A stretch of DNA of 64,000 nt from CAVVSQ01 sp963848825 (GCA_963848825.1 CAWKFA010000004.1:124001-188000), one strand, 5' to 3'. Shown: positions 12,827-22,448, counted from the stretch's first letter. The notes: generated by a model from the letters alone, not told the origin. Program-made: numbers and translations.

Positions 12827-14365
12827 ATGTTGTCCGACCAGATCATTGAAAAGATATTGGCAAGCCTGCCGGCACTGCGCATCGGTGTCCTGGGCGACCT
12901 TTTTCTGGATCGGTATCTGGACATTGACGGCAACCTGACCGAACCGTCCCTTGAAACGGGGCTCGACGCCTATCAAGTCGTGCGGGTGCGCTCCTATCCA
13001 GGAGCGGCGGGAACGGTCATCAACAATCTGGTTGCGCTGGGCGTCGGCAAGGTACATCCGATTGCCGTCCTCGGAGACGATGGCGAGGGATATGAGCTGC
13101 GCCAGGCCCTGGAGAGATTGCCGGCGGTGGACAGTTCCTTGTTGTTCGCGGACCCAGATCGGCGTACGCCCACCTATACCAAGCCGATGCTTGCCGAAAA
13201 TACCGCCAGTCCGCGTGAGCTAAGCCGGATGGACATCAAGAACCGCAAACCCCTGTCGGTATCCTTCGAGAACCATGTCCTGGAGGCATTGACGACGATC
13301 TGGCCTCGTTTGGATGCGCTCTTGGTGCTGGATCAAGTAAGCGAGGCAAACTGTGGTGTGGTGACCCACAGGATTCGCGACTGTTTACAAAGCATGGGCG
13401 AAAATCGCCCAGATCGTTTGATCTTGGCGGATAGCCGCGAGCGGATTGGGGAGTTCCGGGCATGTTGCCTCAAGCCAAATGAACGCGAATGCCGGCAAGC
13501 TGCGGAAGGAATACCCGTCGAAGAGGCAGCGGCCCTACTCGCCAGACGCGTAGGTCGTGCCGTGTTTTGTACACAAGGTGATAAGGGCATGCTGGTCGCT
13601 GAACCTGGGTTGGCGGTGCGGCAGGTGCCGAGCTACCCGGTGGCTGGGCCCATTGACCCGGTCGGGGCCGGCGATAGCACAAGTGCCGGAATTGCCAGTG
13701 CATTGGCCAGCGGCCACTCATTCGATGACGCGGCCGCCTTCGGCAATCTCGTGGCGTCGATAACCATCAAGCAGCTGGGGACCACGGGCACGGCCACACC
13801 GGAGCAAATACGGGAGCGGTGGCAAAAGCTCTCAAGGCAATCGTTGGATAACGCGGCGCTTCTACTCTTCTTCCAACGTCTCAAGGATGTCTTTCAGTTC
13901 ATCGCGCTCGCGACGAGTCGTCTCAAGGTCATAAAGAAGGTACTTCACGTCAAGCTGAAGCTGGTCGACGGCATCTTGCGCAATTTGCACAAGTTTCGTT
14001 TGCAGGCGGGAGTAGTGACACACGCGCTCACACAGCGGCATCAATTTTTCGCGGAGGTGCAAGGGAAGACTGTCCAAATGGCCCCGCAAATCCAGAAGAT
14101 CTTGGGGGTACTGATCCTTACGCCATTCGACCGAGAGAGGTTGTGCCATAATCTGCCGCCTTCCGCGCCGTCCAAAACCAGGGGTATAGATGGAAACCGC
14201 CAGAAGTCATCGCAAAAACCGCGCCACAATTTTGATTTACTCAGGCAAATTCCTAAACATTTACACCTCAGCAATTTACGCCGGGACCTGAGGCTTCGCC
14301 CAACTTGCCCAGTGTTCAGTTTCGGTAACAAAAGTCGCCTTTTCCGTTGCCAAAGCTTGTGGTAA
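12827..14365 (+). CDS. PfkB-family sugar kinase with probable read-through tail
   Basis: Residues 1-345 form a ribokinase/PfkB-type kinase: LRIGVLGDLFLDRYLDIDGN, the PGAAGTVINNLVALG substrate-binding region, ILADSRERIGEF, LKPNERECR, and the anion-hole signature DPVGAGDSTSAG at about 285-296. It is most like the kinase domain of RfaE/HldE-type heptose-7-phosphate kinases, but the substrate is uncertain. From about residue 345 (base 13860) to 512 the sequence has no kinase homology and lies antisense to a convincing gene at 13862-14149. A one-base indel near 13840 would bring in a TAA at about 13848, so the natural protein probably ends there and the last 167 codons are likely spurious. Confidence 0.8.
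   Translation: MLSDQIIEKILASLPALRIGVLGDLFLDRYLDIDGNLTEPSLETGLDAYQVVRVRSYPGAAGTVINNLVALGVGKVHPIAVLGDDGEGYELRQALERLPAVDSSLLFADPDRRTPTYTKPMLAENTASPRELSRMDIKNRKPLSVSFENHVLEALTTIWPRLDALLVLDQVSEANCGVVTHRIRDCLQSMGENRPDRLILADSRERIGEFRACCLKPNERECRQAAEGIPVEEAAALLARRVGRAVFCTQGDKGMLVAEPGLAVRQVPSYPVAGPIDPVGAGDSTSAGIASALASGHSFDDAAAFGNLVASITIKQLGTTGTATPEQIRERWQKLSRQSLDNAALLLFFQRLKDVFQFIALATSRLKVIKKVLHVKLKLVDGILRNLHKFRLQAGVVTHALTQRHQFFAEVQGKTVQMAPQIQKILGVLILTPFDRERLCHNLPPSAPSKTRGIDGNRQKSSQKPRHNFDLLRQIPKHLHLSNLRRDLRLRPTCPVFSFGNKSRLFRCQSLW
13862..14149 (-). CDS. Small conserved helical protein
   Basis: 95 residues, fully helical in character: residues 15-45 (LDLRGHLDSLPLHLREKLMP) and a heptad-like acidic tail (YDLETTRRERDELKDILETL). 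GGAAGG lies 8 bases before the ATG. Composition (acidic, Leu-rich, regular third-base pattern) favours this strand over the opposing tail of the PfkB frame. I do not recognise the family; the tail suggests a coiled coil and the size would suit a small regulator or adaptor, but that is a guess. Confidence 0.65.
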   Translation of the reverse strand: MAQPLSVEWRKDQYPQDLLDLRGHLDSLPLHLREKLMPLCERVCHYSRLQTKLVQIAQDAVDQLQLDVKYLLYDLETTRRERDELKDILETLEEE

Positions 14366-14437
14366 AAGCCCAAGCGCCAAGGTCCAAGCACACGGCCGAA
14401 ACGCGGACCCGGGCTCAACAAGGAAGGGACCGTTGCC

Positions 14438-17221
14438 ATGGGAAGCAAAGTTCTTCTCGGTGTTTTGTTGGTTGGGATGTTATGTCCGCATGTGGCCCTC
14501 GGCCAACAGATTCATCGCAATGCCTTCGAATCCTTGAAGCCGTCCTGGGTCAAAGGCGGCTCGGACGCCCCCTTCGATGAAGTGCTCCATGCCACCACGG
14601 ACCAGGTCTATCATGACGGTCAGCGGTCTGAGTACATAAGCCTCCAGATCAAGGAACCGGGCAACTTCATTTACTACCAGTATCCAACGGGCCGGGTCCT
14701 CGTGGGCGAGGAAATGAGCGCGGGGCTGTGGCTAAAAAGCAATCGCCCCGGCGTGCAGATTCTGGCTCGTATCGTGCTGCCCAACGAACGTGATCCCAAC
14801 AACCTCGACAATCGCCTCACAACCTTTATCCGCGGAGATGCCTATCGCAACGCGGGCCGCTGGGAGCGACTGGAAATTGGCCGGGGTGCCCAACTCGCCA
14901 AGCAGCAGCAACAATTGATGCAGGCCCAGCTCAAGCGACCCGTCAACTTCGCGGATGCCTATGTCGACGCCCTGGTGCTAAACGTGTACGCGGGGCCGGG
15001 GCCGACCGAAGTCTGGATCGACGACCTTGAAGTCGGCCCCGTAACCAAGGGAGCGTTGGAGCCCTCCCCCGCCCCGTCCGGCGGAGTGCCGGTGGCCAAG
15101 GCGACGGCCACACCCCGGCCGAACGGACGCAACATGATCGTTGAGTTCAACGGTAGCCAGCTTCTTGTCGGCGGCAAACGCGTCTTCTTCCACGGTATCC
15201 GCCAAACGGACACACCGCTCCGTTCCTTGTGGGCCGCTGGCTTCAACACGGTATTTCTGGACGCGGGATCGAGTCCGGCGCTTTTGCAAGAAGCAGTTGA
15301 CCTTGGCTTTCTCGTGGTGCCGCAGCTTCAGGTCCTTTCGGACGATACCCGGCTGGCATCCACCGAAGGAATTACCAGTGAGATGGCTCGCTTTACCGAA
15401 AATGATGCCGTGTTGTTTTGGCACCTGAGCAGCACCCTGAGCTTTGAGCAGGCGCCGCTGATGTCGCGCGCCAAGGAAGTGGTCCTCAAGGTGGACCCGG
15501 ACAGGCCCGTCACTGCCGATGTCTGGGACGGCCTGAGGCCTTACTCGCGCATTCTCAACATGGTCGGCGTGCATCGCTGGCCGCTCATGACCACTCTCGA
15601 ATTGCCGCGCTATCGCGAATGGATGGAGCAGCGCCGGAGCCTGGCGAACCCGGGCACCTTTACCTGGACGTGGATTCAGACTCATGTGCCTGAGTGGTTT
15701 ACTCAGTTGCTTTATGACCGCTCCTCGGCAGCCGCTTTCGCTGAACCTATCGGCCCTCAGCCCGAACAAATTCGTTTGTTAACCTACTCGGCCCTGGCGG
15801 CTGGTTGCAAGGGGCTGGGTTTTTGGTCGGACCGTTTTCTGGCGGATAGCCATCAGGGCCGTGATCGGCTGCTCTGTTGCGCGTTGCTCAACCAGGAACT
15901 CGAGATGCTCGAACCGTTGCTGGTCGGCGTCGATGACACCCAGTGGATCGATACTTCGGTGCCGGACGTCAAGGCAGCCGTCATGCGCTCCGCCAAAGGC
16001 CTGCTGGTGGTGCCCATTTGGCAAGGCAAGGGGGCCCAATTCGTGCCCGGCCAGGCAGCGGTGAGCAAACTATCCCTGGTCATCCCGCAAGTGCCGCAAA
16101 GCAACCAGGCGTGGGAAATCACTCCGGCCGACGTACGCGGACTAAAGAGCGAACGCGTCGCGGGGGGTACGAAAATAACGATCCCGGAATTTGGCCTGAC
16201 AGCAGCCATTGTGTTCACGGCCGAAACGCCCTTGATCGTTCATTTTCAAGAACAGGCGCGCAACCGACGGCAAACCGCCGCCCAATACTCCTACGACATG
16301 GCACTTTACGAATTGGAAAAGGTGCTCAAGGTCCAGCAAAAACTTGAGAGCCAGGGTCATACCCTGCCGGATGCTCGCGAACTAATCAACAATGCCCAGA
16401 CGCGTCTGAAAACGGCCAAGGAGCGCTGGGACAATCGCGATTTCGCGGAGGCCTATCGCGAAGGCGAGCGCGCCTTGCGTCCGGTCCGCATCCTGATGCG
16501 GGCCCAGTGGGAAAAAGCCATCAAAGGCCTGGATTCGCCGGCAGCCAGCCCCTATGCCGTCTCCTTTTATACCCTGCCTCGGCACTGGCAATTTATGGAC
16601 GAAGTCAAACGCTGTGTCGCGACGACCAATGTCCTCCCCGGTGGTGATTTCGAGATCATCCCCGAACGCACGCAGGATTCGTGGAAGGTCGAGGAGCCAA
16701 CACTCGACGACGTGGAACTGATGGCCGGACGCGTCACGGAGATCAAATCGTCCACGGCCACAAAGAAACCGGCCGACAAGGACATCAAGTCCGTGGCGGG
16801 TGAGTTGCCGCACCAGGGCAAGCAATGTGCCATGCTGCAAATCAAGCCAAAGAAATTACCCGGCCCGCTTGCACTGGAGCGAACTCTGTTGGCCATTACG
16901 AGCCCGGCAGTCAAATTACAGCCAGGGACCCTCGTGCAAATCAGCGCCTGGATTCGGATACCCGAAACGATCACCGCCTCTCCGGACGGCGCCCTGTTCT
17001 ATGACAGCGCGGGCGGCGAACCGCTGGCAATCCGCCTCATCGACGCGACCGCATGGAAGAAATACACCCTCTACCGCCGCGTTCCCGCGTCAGGGACCAT
17101 CAGCGTTACGCTGGCCCAAACGGGCATCGGGGCCGTCTATTTTGACGATGTGCGTATCGAGCCCTTGCTGCCATCCGGCAGCAACGGGGCATTGCAAGCG
17201 CAGGCGACGCCCCCGCGGTGA
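14438..17221 (+). CDS. Secreted large protein with carbohydrate-binding and TIM-barrel-like regions
   Basis: 927 residues with a Sec signal peptide (MGSKVLLGVLLVGMLCPHVALG, cleavage near 22) and AAGGGA before the ATG. Residues 25-200 look like a jelly-roll carbohydrate-binding module (SEYISLQIKEPGNFIYYQY; EVWIDDLEVGPV). Residues 230-470 resemble a glycoside-hydrolase-type barrel (FHGIRQTDTPLRSLWAAGF, DAVLFWHLSSTL, RPVTADVWDGLRPY). Residues 610-680 are helical, rich in Lys/Gln and Glu. Residues 710-915 resemble a second beta-sandwich module with a closing IGAVYFDDVRIEPL. The exact family and substrate are unknown; an extracytoplasmic glycan-related role is inferred from architecture. Frame intact over its full length. 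Confidence 0.8.
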   Translation: MGSKVLLGVLLVGMLCPHVALGQQIHRNAFESLKPSWVKGGSDAPFDEVLHATTDQVYHDGQRSEYISLQIKEPGNFIYYQYPTGRVLVGEEMSAGLWLKSNRPGVQILARIVLPNERDPNNLDNRLTTFIRGDAYRNAGRWERLEIGRGAQLAKQQQQLMQAQLKRPVNFADAYVDALVLNVYAGPGPTEVWIDDLEVGPVTKGALEPSPAPSGGVPVAKATATPRPNGRNMIVEFNGSQLLVGGKRVFFHGIRQTDTPLRSLWAAGFNTVFLDAGSSPALLQEAVDLGFLVVPQLQVLSDDTRLASTEGITSEMARFTENDAVLFWHLSSTLSFEQAPLMSRAKEVVLKVDPDRPVTADVWDGLRPYSRILNMVGVHRWPLMTTLELPRYREWMEQRRSLANPGTFTWTWIQTHVPEWFTQLLYDRSSAAAFAEPIGPQPEQIRLLTYSALAAGCKGLGFWSDRFLADSHQGRDRLLCCALLNQELEMLEPLLVGVDDTQWIDTSVPDVKAAVMRSAKGLLVVPIWQGKGAQFVPGQAAVSKLSLVIPQVPQSNQAWEITPADVRGLKSERVAGGTKITIPEFGLTAAIVFTAETPLIVHFQEQARNRRQTAAQYSYDMALYELEKVLKVQQKLESQGHTLPDARELINNAQTRLKTAKERWDNRDFAEAYREGERALRPVRILMRAQWEKAIKGLDSPAASPYAVSFYTLPRHWQFMDEVKRCVATTNVLPGGDFEIIPERTQDSWKVEEPTLDDVELMAGRVTEIKSSTATKKPADKDIKSVAGELPHQGKQCAMLQIKPKKLPGPLALERTLLAITSPAVKLQPGTLVQISAWIRIPETITASPDGALFYDSAGGEPLAIRLIDATAWKKYTLYRRVPASGTISVTLAQTGIGAVYFDDVRIEPLLPSGSNGALQAQATPPR

Positions 17222-17271
17222 GGGTTGGCGGTTTCATTGCCGCTAATGTTTGTTGACTCTAGGACCGCTTG

Positions 17272-17595
17272 TCAGTCCGCATTTCTCCCAAGGATATGTT
17301 TGTCCGCCAAAGGCGGCGCCGTAGGGGTTCGATGTTCAAGCAGCCAAACCACTCTGCGTGCGGCCGAATTCAAGTCGGGATAAGTCTCATCGGCCCCCTC
17401 ACCATACGCTCCATCGCGCCCGGCGTTCAAGCCAAACAGACCACCTTGCCGCCATTCGACGACTATCGAAAAACCGGCACAGTCGACATTTAAGAACCAT
17501 GATCCGGTAGAGCCTTCCGGAGGGTCCAGAGTGCAGCGCGCTTTGGGAAAACTCCTCATAATCTCGCGGCTTAATTTCTCAATAGGTTTCAACAT
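17272..17595 (-). CDS. Hypothetical protein with C-terminal region seen in XRE-type regulators
   Basis: 107 residues from the ATG at 17595, chosen because the longer open frame reaching 17898 loses protein-like composition upstream. The segment LFGLNAGRDGAYGEGADE then TYPDLNSAARRVVWLL resembles a module found at the tails of some XRE-family regulators and in free-standing proteins; no helix-turn-helix is visible here. Upstream stop and this start are separated by two bases (TAACAATG), so translation is probably coupled to the 72-residue gene before it. Function unknown. Confidence 0.6.
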   Translation of the reverse strand: MLKPIEKLSREIMRSFPKARCTLDPPEGSTGSWFLNVDCAGFSIVVEWRQGGLFGLNAGRDGAYGEGADETYPDLNSAARRVVWLLEHRTPTAPPLADKHILGRNAD

Positions 17596-17597
17596 TG

Positions 17598-17816
17598 TTA
17601 CACACCTCGTCCATCGTGCCCGGGTTTGGTGAGGATAATCCTGCCGGTTCTTATTTCCTCGATTTCGAGGGACCCGTTGTTGAGCCAGGTAAGTTTGGTA
17701 CCAACGGTGGCGGTGCCGCAAAACATTGGGATGATCAACGAAATACGCTCGGCCCTGGCCGAGGCCTTCCCGCTCAGAATTCGAGGTACCACCGCGGACA
17801 TTCCGGAACCATCCAT
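17598..17816 (-). CDS. Hypothetical small protein, coupled to the next gene
   Basis: 72 residues if started at 17816; an internal Met six codons in (MSAVVPRILSGK) is an equally good start. The C-terminal half (LTWLNNGSLEIEEIRTGRII, ending PGHDGRGV) looks like a folded small domain. It ends two bases before the 107-residue gene. Not recognised. Together the pair has the layout of a two-gene cassette, but neither protein matches a toxin or antitoxin family I know. Confidence 0.45.
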   Translation of the reverse strand: MDGSGMSAVVPRILSGKASARAERISLIIPMFCGTATVGTKLTWLNNGSLEIEEIRTGRIILTKPGHDGRGV

Positions 17817-17931
17817 TCGATTGGGTTACTTGATTCCGGCCACGTTTATGGCTGGTCGTGGTTTTTACACCCCACAAGCCACGTTTTAGGTCGGTCATGG
17901 TTTTTTGTACGCCACACCGTGACTTTGCTGG

Positions 17932-18363
17932 CTAGTTCAGCGGGCTAACAGGGCGGTCAACGAACATCCCAAGTAGAATTGCCAGCAGGAAAGCAATTAA
18001 AGGCAAGATGTTAGTAAAGAGACATTGGACAGCGACAGCAATCGCACCACCAGTAAGGTTTTGGTCTCGCAGATTGCTTTTATTCCGTTTCATTTCGGCA
18101 ACGTCACGGTTCGCCGTTTTTGCAACCCATAGACATGTAAGGACTCCTATAACTGTTGTCGGAAGGAAATACAAGTTTGGTATGTACGGTTCATTTGTAA
18201 TGCTTCTACCAAGTAGCCATGCGCTTAACCCAGCTGGAATCAAACTTGCCAGGGCTACCAAGACTAAGAGAGTGCCGCGATTCCTTTGTGAATAGGGCCA
18301 GTTATTGTCATCGCCGGAAATAGCTGAAACCGGCTGATTAGGGGCGGTACTATCGTCACTCAT
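17932..18363 (-). CDS. Small membrane protein, three predicted membrane segments
   Basis: 143 residues from the ATG at 18363, which has AAGGGAG eight bases upstream; the open frame extends further back but without a site. Residues 1-30 are polar (MSDDSTAPNQPVSAISGDD), followed by hydrophobic segments at about 32-54, 64-84 and 112-138. No known domain. Its start is 75 bases after the stop of the dehydrogenase gene, which runs in the same direction. Confidence 0.65.
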   Translation of the reverse strand: MSDDSTAPNQPVSAISGDDNNWPYSQRNRGTLLVLVALASLIPAGLSAWLLGRSITNEPYIPNLYFLPTTVIGVLTCLWVAKTANRDVAEMKRNKSNLRDQNLTGGAIAVAVQCLFTNILPLIAFLLAILLGMFVDRPVSPLN

Positions 18364-18438
18364 TGGCGATCTCCCTTGGCACGAACGCCACCCGGAACGC
18401 GGCAGGTTCGCCGCCGCCAATCGCTTCCTGGGTGAATC

Positions 18439-19437
18439 TCAAAACCATTGCGTCTTATCGACCACGTTCAGCAACGGCTCGCCGCCGACAAATCGCTTTA
18501 GATTGTCGAGTAACGTTTGCAAATGACGTTCCGCCACGCGCGGGGAGGCGGCCGCGGTATGGGGTGTGATGATCACGTTCGGCATCTTCCAGAGCGGGTG
18601 TTTGCCAGGCAAAGGTTCGGTTTCCACCACATCCAGGCCGGCGCCGGCAATGTCGCCGGCCGCGAGGGCAGCTGTCAGGTCCGCCAGATCGACGATCACG
18701 CCGCGACCCACGTTGATGAGGTAAGCCGTCTTCTTCATCTGTCGAATGACGCGCCGGTTAAAGAGATGGCCGGTCGCCGGCGTGTGCGGAGCGGCAATGA
18801 CCACGAAGTCGCTTTCCCGCAACAGGTCCTCAAGGCGGTCGGGTCGCAGCAGGGTGACTCCTGGCGGTGGTGCCGCTACCTTGGGATCGACCGCCACGAC
18901 GCGCATGCCAAAGGCAAGACCGCGGCGGGCGGTCTCAAGGCCAATGCCCCCAAGTCCGAACATGCCCAGCGTACAATCCGCGAGTGTCATGGCGGCACGG
19001 TCGGATGGGTGAACTTCCCCTGGGCCCCCATAACCGGGCAGTTCGCCTGCTTCACGGCCAAGCGCTTGCCATAGCCCCTGGGCCTGGTGCCGGATGTAAA
19101 TGTGGAAGTTTTTGGCAAAGCAAAGAATGAACCCGAAGACATGGTCGGCGATGACATCGCTGAAGATGCCGCGCATGTTGGTCACCACGATGGGCGCGGC
19201 GGCTAGATCGGGATAAAGATATTTCTCCATGCTGGCCGTGGGCGCCTGGGCCCAGCGCAGCTTGCGGGCGGCTTTCAGCAATGGCGGCGTAAGGTAGCCA
19301 AAAAGTGCGTCCGCATCGGCGATGAGGTCCAGGGCTTCGGCATCGCTATGTGCCTGGACAACTGCCATTGGCACGGCGGCGGCACGGATTTTGGCGAGGC
19401 GGGCCTCCGATACTGCGGGATGAATGAGAAGTTTCAT
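18439..19437 (-). CDS. D-isomer-specific 2-hydroxyacid dehydrogenase
   Basis: 332 residues. The NAD-binding fold has GMFGLGGIGLETARRGLAFG and an acidic residue (VVAVDPK) after the second strand; then VIAAPHTPATGHLF, YLINVGRGVIVDLADL with the substrate-binding Arg, GAGLDVVETEPLP, and the catalytic His in IITPHTAAAS. This is the GyaR/SerA/phosphoglycerate-dehydrogenase-like fold, oxidising or reducing a 2-hydroxy or 2-oxo acid with NAD(P). The substrate cannot be assigned. Divergent from the MtaB gene, with 48 bases between starts. Frame intact. Confidence 0.9.
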   Translation of the reverse strand: MKLLIHPAVSEARLAKIRAAAVPMAVVQAHSDAEALDLIADADALFGYLTPPLLKAARKLRWAQAPTASMEKYLYPDLAAAPIVVTNMRGIFSDVIADHVFGFILCFAKNFHIYIRHQAQGLWQALGREAGELPGYGGPGEVHPSDRAAMTLADCTLGMFGLGGIGLETARRGLAFGMRVVAVDPKVAAPPPGVTLLRPDRLEDLLRESDFVVIAAPHTPATGHLFNRRVIRQMKKTAYLINVGRGVIVDLADLTAALAAGDIAGAGLDVVETEPLPGKHPLWKMPNVIITPHTAAASPRVAERHLQTLLDNLKRFVGGEPLLNVVDKTQWF

Positions 19438-19485
19438 GCTACTACTTTTAGTGGTCTAAGGGCCGCACGGCGATAAGATGACGGC

Positions 19486-20858
19486 ATGAAATCCATGCAG
19501 ACCTGCCGATTGGTGACGCTCGGTTGCAAAGTCAACCAGTACGAGACCCAGTACGTCAAGGAAGCTTTGGAAAACAACGGCTACCGCGAAGCCGGCGACG
19601 GCGAACACGCCGATTTGTGCATCGTCAATACTTGTACGGTCACGGCGGAGGGAGATGCCAAGAGCCGGCAGGCGGTACGTCGCCTTGCCCAGCGCAACCC
19701 CGGCGCCGCGATTGTCGTAATGGGGTGTTACGCGACGCGCACCCGGAGGCCGTGGCGCGTTTGCCTGGCGTCGTCCATGTCATCACGGACAAGACACGCC
19801 TAGGCGAGGAACTAAAGCCTTTCGGCGTGACCTCCATGCCCAGTGGCATTAGCCGCTTCGACGGCCACCAGCGCGCGTTCGTCAAGGTTCAGGACGGTTG
19901 TTTACTCAACTGCACGTTTTGCATTATTCCGAAGGTGCGGCCCAACCTGCGTAGCCGGCCGGCCGCTGAAATTGTCGCCGAAGTCGGCGGACTGGTCAGG
20001 CGCGGTGTTCAGGAGATCGTCCTTACCGGCATCCATCTGGGACATTACGGCATAGACCTGTGTAAAGGTAAACCCAAGACAAGCTGGACGCGCTTGTGGC
20101 ACCTGCTGGGCATGTTGAACCTATTGCCTGGGGAGTTTCGCATTCGACTGAGCAGCCTGGAGGCAGCCGAGGCACGCGACGATCTTCTCGAAGTCATGGC
20201 TGCGTCGCCGCGCATCGTTCCGCATCTACATCTCTGTCTGCAAAGCGGGTCCGATAATATCCTGGCGCCATGCGTCGGCGCTATCGCTCACGGGGGTTTC
20301 TGCAGCGTTGCCGACGAATTCAAGAAACGCTGGATCAACCGGCGTTTACTACCGATGTGATCGTCGGCTTTCCGGGCGAAACGGAGGCGGACTTCGAAGC
20401 GACCTGCCGGGTGGTGAGCGCCGTGGGCTTCTGCAAGGTGCATGTGTTCCCCTACAGTCAGCGCGCCGGCACGCCAGCCGCCCATTATCTGGACCAAATC
20501 CATCCCAGCATCATCTCCGACCGCCGCGAGCGGCTGCTCGAGCTCGGCGCAACCTTGGCGGCGCGCTACCACAGGGAACTGGTGGGCCGGCGGCTTGACG
20601 TGATGGTGGAAGGCGAAGACCCGAAACGGCCCGGATATTCGCGAGGAACGTCCTGCCGCTATGTACCCGTCTCCTTTCCAGGCCACGCGCCCGCGCTCTA
20701 TAGGCAAAGTAGTATCCGTGGCAGCCGTGGCGGCCAGCGACGATGGCGTTATCGGCTGCGCCGTTGCCGGATCCGAGAATGGCCGGGTTATCTGGTCGCG
20801 GAGCGCGCCGAATTATGTTACCGTTGCTGCTGGCGTGATAGGAACGCGGCGAGTAAAG
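19486..20858 (+). pseudogene. mtaB: tRNA threonylcarbamoyladenosine methylthiotransferase MtaB, frameshifted
   Basis: Radical-SAM methylthiotransferase that adds a methylthio group to t6A37 of tRNA. Piece 1 (19486 to about 19740): LVTLGCKVNQYET, VNTCTVTAEGDAKSR, VVMGCYATR, the UPF0004 domain with three Cys. Piece 2 (about 19745-20265): KVQDGCLLNCTFCIIP, the CxxxCxxC cluster of the SAM core, then IVLTGIHLGHYG and HLHLCLQSGSD. Piece 3 (about 20270-20700): TTDVIVGFPGETEADFE and HVFPYSQRAGTPA. Piece 4 (from about 20705): IGKVVSVAAVAASDDG, the TRAM-like end. TGA/TAA codons in the remaining frame near 20836-20858 probably mark the true end. KVNQYE and the t6A-type spacing favour MtaB over MiaB. The STAS gene starts immediately after. 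Confidence 0.85.
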
Positions 20859-20860
20859 CT

Positions 20861-21247
20861 ATGCGAAACCTCTACCAGCACATCGCCTTTGAGCAACATG
20901 GTGAGGTCTATTGCGTACGTCTCCTGCAAAATCAGTTAGACGAAAACGGGCTCGAACGCTTGAACGCGGAAATTACGCATTTGATAGACGAGAAAGCCTG
21001 CCGCAAGCTGGTATTGTCGCTGGGCCCGGACGATACGCTCTGCCTCTATAGTGTTTTTCTTGCCAAACTGGTGAAATTGCAAAGATATCTCGCCGCCGCC
21101 GGCGGCAGCCTGGCGCTGGCTGGCCTGAGCGCTACCACGTATCACATATTTCAAGTCAGCGGCCTGGCCAAGTTTTTCACTTTCTATCCGGATGTGGGCA
21201 AAGCCGTGGCAGCTTTGGACGGGGCAGATCAGAGCACCTTCCAGTAG
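20861..21247 (+). CDS. STAS-domain protein (anti-sigma factor antagonist-like)
   Basis: 128 residues from the ATG at 20861. The open frame extends upstream but there it is the out-of-register end of mtaB. Residues 8-110 have the STAS alternation of strands and helices: ACRKLVLSLGPDDTLCLYSV, then FLAKLVKLQRYLAAAGGSLA and HIFQVSGLAKFFTFYPD. The serine in CLYSV stands where SpoIIAA-like proteins keep the phosphorylated residue. It may act in a partner-switching pathway, but no anti-sigma kinase is nearby. Its 3' end overlaps the convergent J-domain-like gene by 19 bases. Confidence 0.75.
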   Translation: MRNLYQHIAFEQHGEVYCVRLLQNQLDENGLERLNAEITHLIDEKACRKLVLSLGPDDTLCLYSVFLAKLVKLQRYLAAAGGSLALAGLSATTYHIFQVSGLAKFFTFYPDVGKAVAALDGADQSTFQ

Positions 21248-22237
21248 AAATAGGCACAGAAGCCGATTACCGCGCAGACGCCGCCCCACACCCAAAAAGA
21301 ATGGTCGTTGATCAACCCACGGGTGGCCTGGAGTAAAAGGTGCATAACGCCGCGCCGGCGAAGGGCCTTGAACTGCAAAAGTAAGAAACGCCGGTAACCC
21401 AGGAGTACGCGGTAGCCAGACTCCCAATCGCGCGCAGATCGCCGCGCCGGTCGGCATCGAGCATCTTGAACATCTGCGCGGTCATTTCCAACCGCGCCAT
21501 GGCAACTACGCGATAGCCGGGCTGGCCGGGGTGACCCACGATCTTGGGAAACTCATTGGTCAGTTCGAAGATTTGATTAAGACGACGTGTCAGTTCGGTC
21601 TCTTCGCTTGTTCGGGTCAGTTTTCTCCCGCGCTGCTTAAATACTTACCGACCTGCTTCCAGGAGCAAATAAGCTTGCGGGTCAGGTTGATGCGTTCGAT
21701 CAAGGCCGGCAGGGTACCCAGGCCACGCCGCGCTTCCGGACATTCATGTGCCAGTCCGTACACGGCATCGATGGAGCGTGCCTGGGTCAGCGCCGCGGGC
21801 GGCGGAGATAGCTGTTTTTCTACGGGAGGTTCCGCCACGACGCCTACACGGCTATCGCTCACCGCGGCAACGCGCACGGGAGGCGGGGTACTGCTCCAAT
21901 CGATCTCGGTTTTACTGCCAGAGACGAGTAGACGTTGCGTCTCTATGAGGGCCGCGGGCCTTTCTGCGGTCACCGATGCCGGACGCCCAGGCGCAGAGCA
22001 TGGCGGTCGGGAAATAGCCTCGGTCAAGGTGATAAAAGCTTGCGCGACGCGGTTCATCCCCTCCGTCGCTTCGTCGGGATGGCAGAGTTGATAGCAACGG
22101 AGCTTGGCCATTCGCTCCTGAACCTGATGTTCGATGCTGGCGAGGTCCTTCTCTCCTTGCTTGAGGCCAAGCAATGCATAGTGATCAGGTGGCCAGTCTT
22201 TGATGTCCAGCCAGTTGCAAAGTATCTTGGCGTTCAT
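21229..22237 (-). pseudogene. J-domain-like membrane-anchored protein, two frameshifts
   Basis: The N-terminal piece (22237-21617) begins WLDIKDWPPDHYALLGLKQG and continues with a helix rich in charged residues (QVQERMAKLRCYQLCHPDEA), resembling the divergent J domains common in planctomycetes; the HPD triad is not in the usual loop position, so co-chaperone activity is doubtful. A Pro/Val-rich linker follows (residues 80-140). Piece 2 (to about 21400) has GHPGQPGYRVVAMARLEMTA. After another shift the protein ends with GLINDHSFWVWGGVCAVIGF, a single membrane segment, and TGA at 21231-21229. Divergent from the ABC exporter gene. Confidence 0.6.
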
Positions 22238-22448
22238 TTCGGGAGAGTATCTCTTTCCTCAGGCGTCCAGTTGCCTTGGTGCCATTCTATTTTAAGGTGC
22301 CCCGATACGCCATGCAAGACAATTGACGCCTTGCCCTGTTTGGCGCTTTTTGCTACAAACCGGGGCGTCTGCAATTTGCCCGCGCCAAACAAGGCGCCCA
22401 TGGGAAAAACCTCCGCCGGTTCTTGAACGGATTCAGGAAGGCCGCGTC

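Noticed and set aside
17596..17898. N-terminal extension of the 107-residue protein to 208 codons
   Set aside because: The upstream part has out-of-frame composition and overlaps the better-supported 72-codon gene.
19486..20858. Assignment as MiaB
   Set aside because: GCKVNQYE and the sequence around the radical-SAM cysteines fit the MtaB subgroup better; assignment was made by pattern only.
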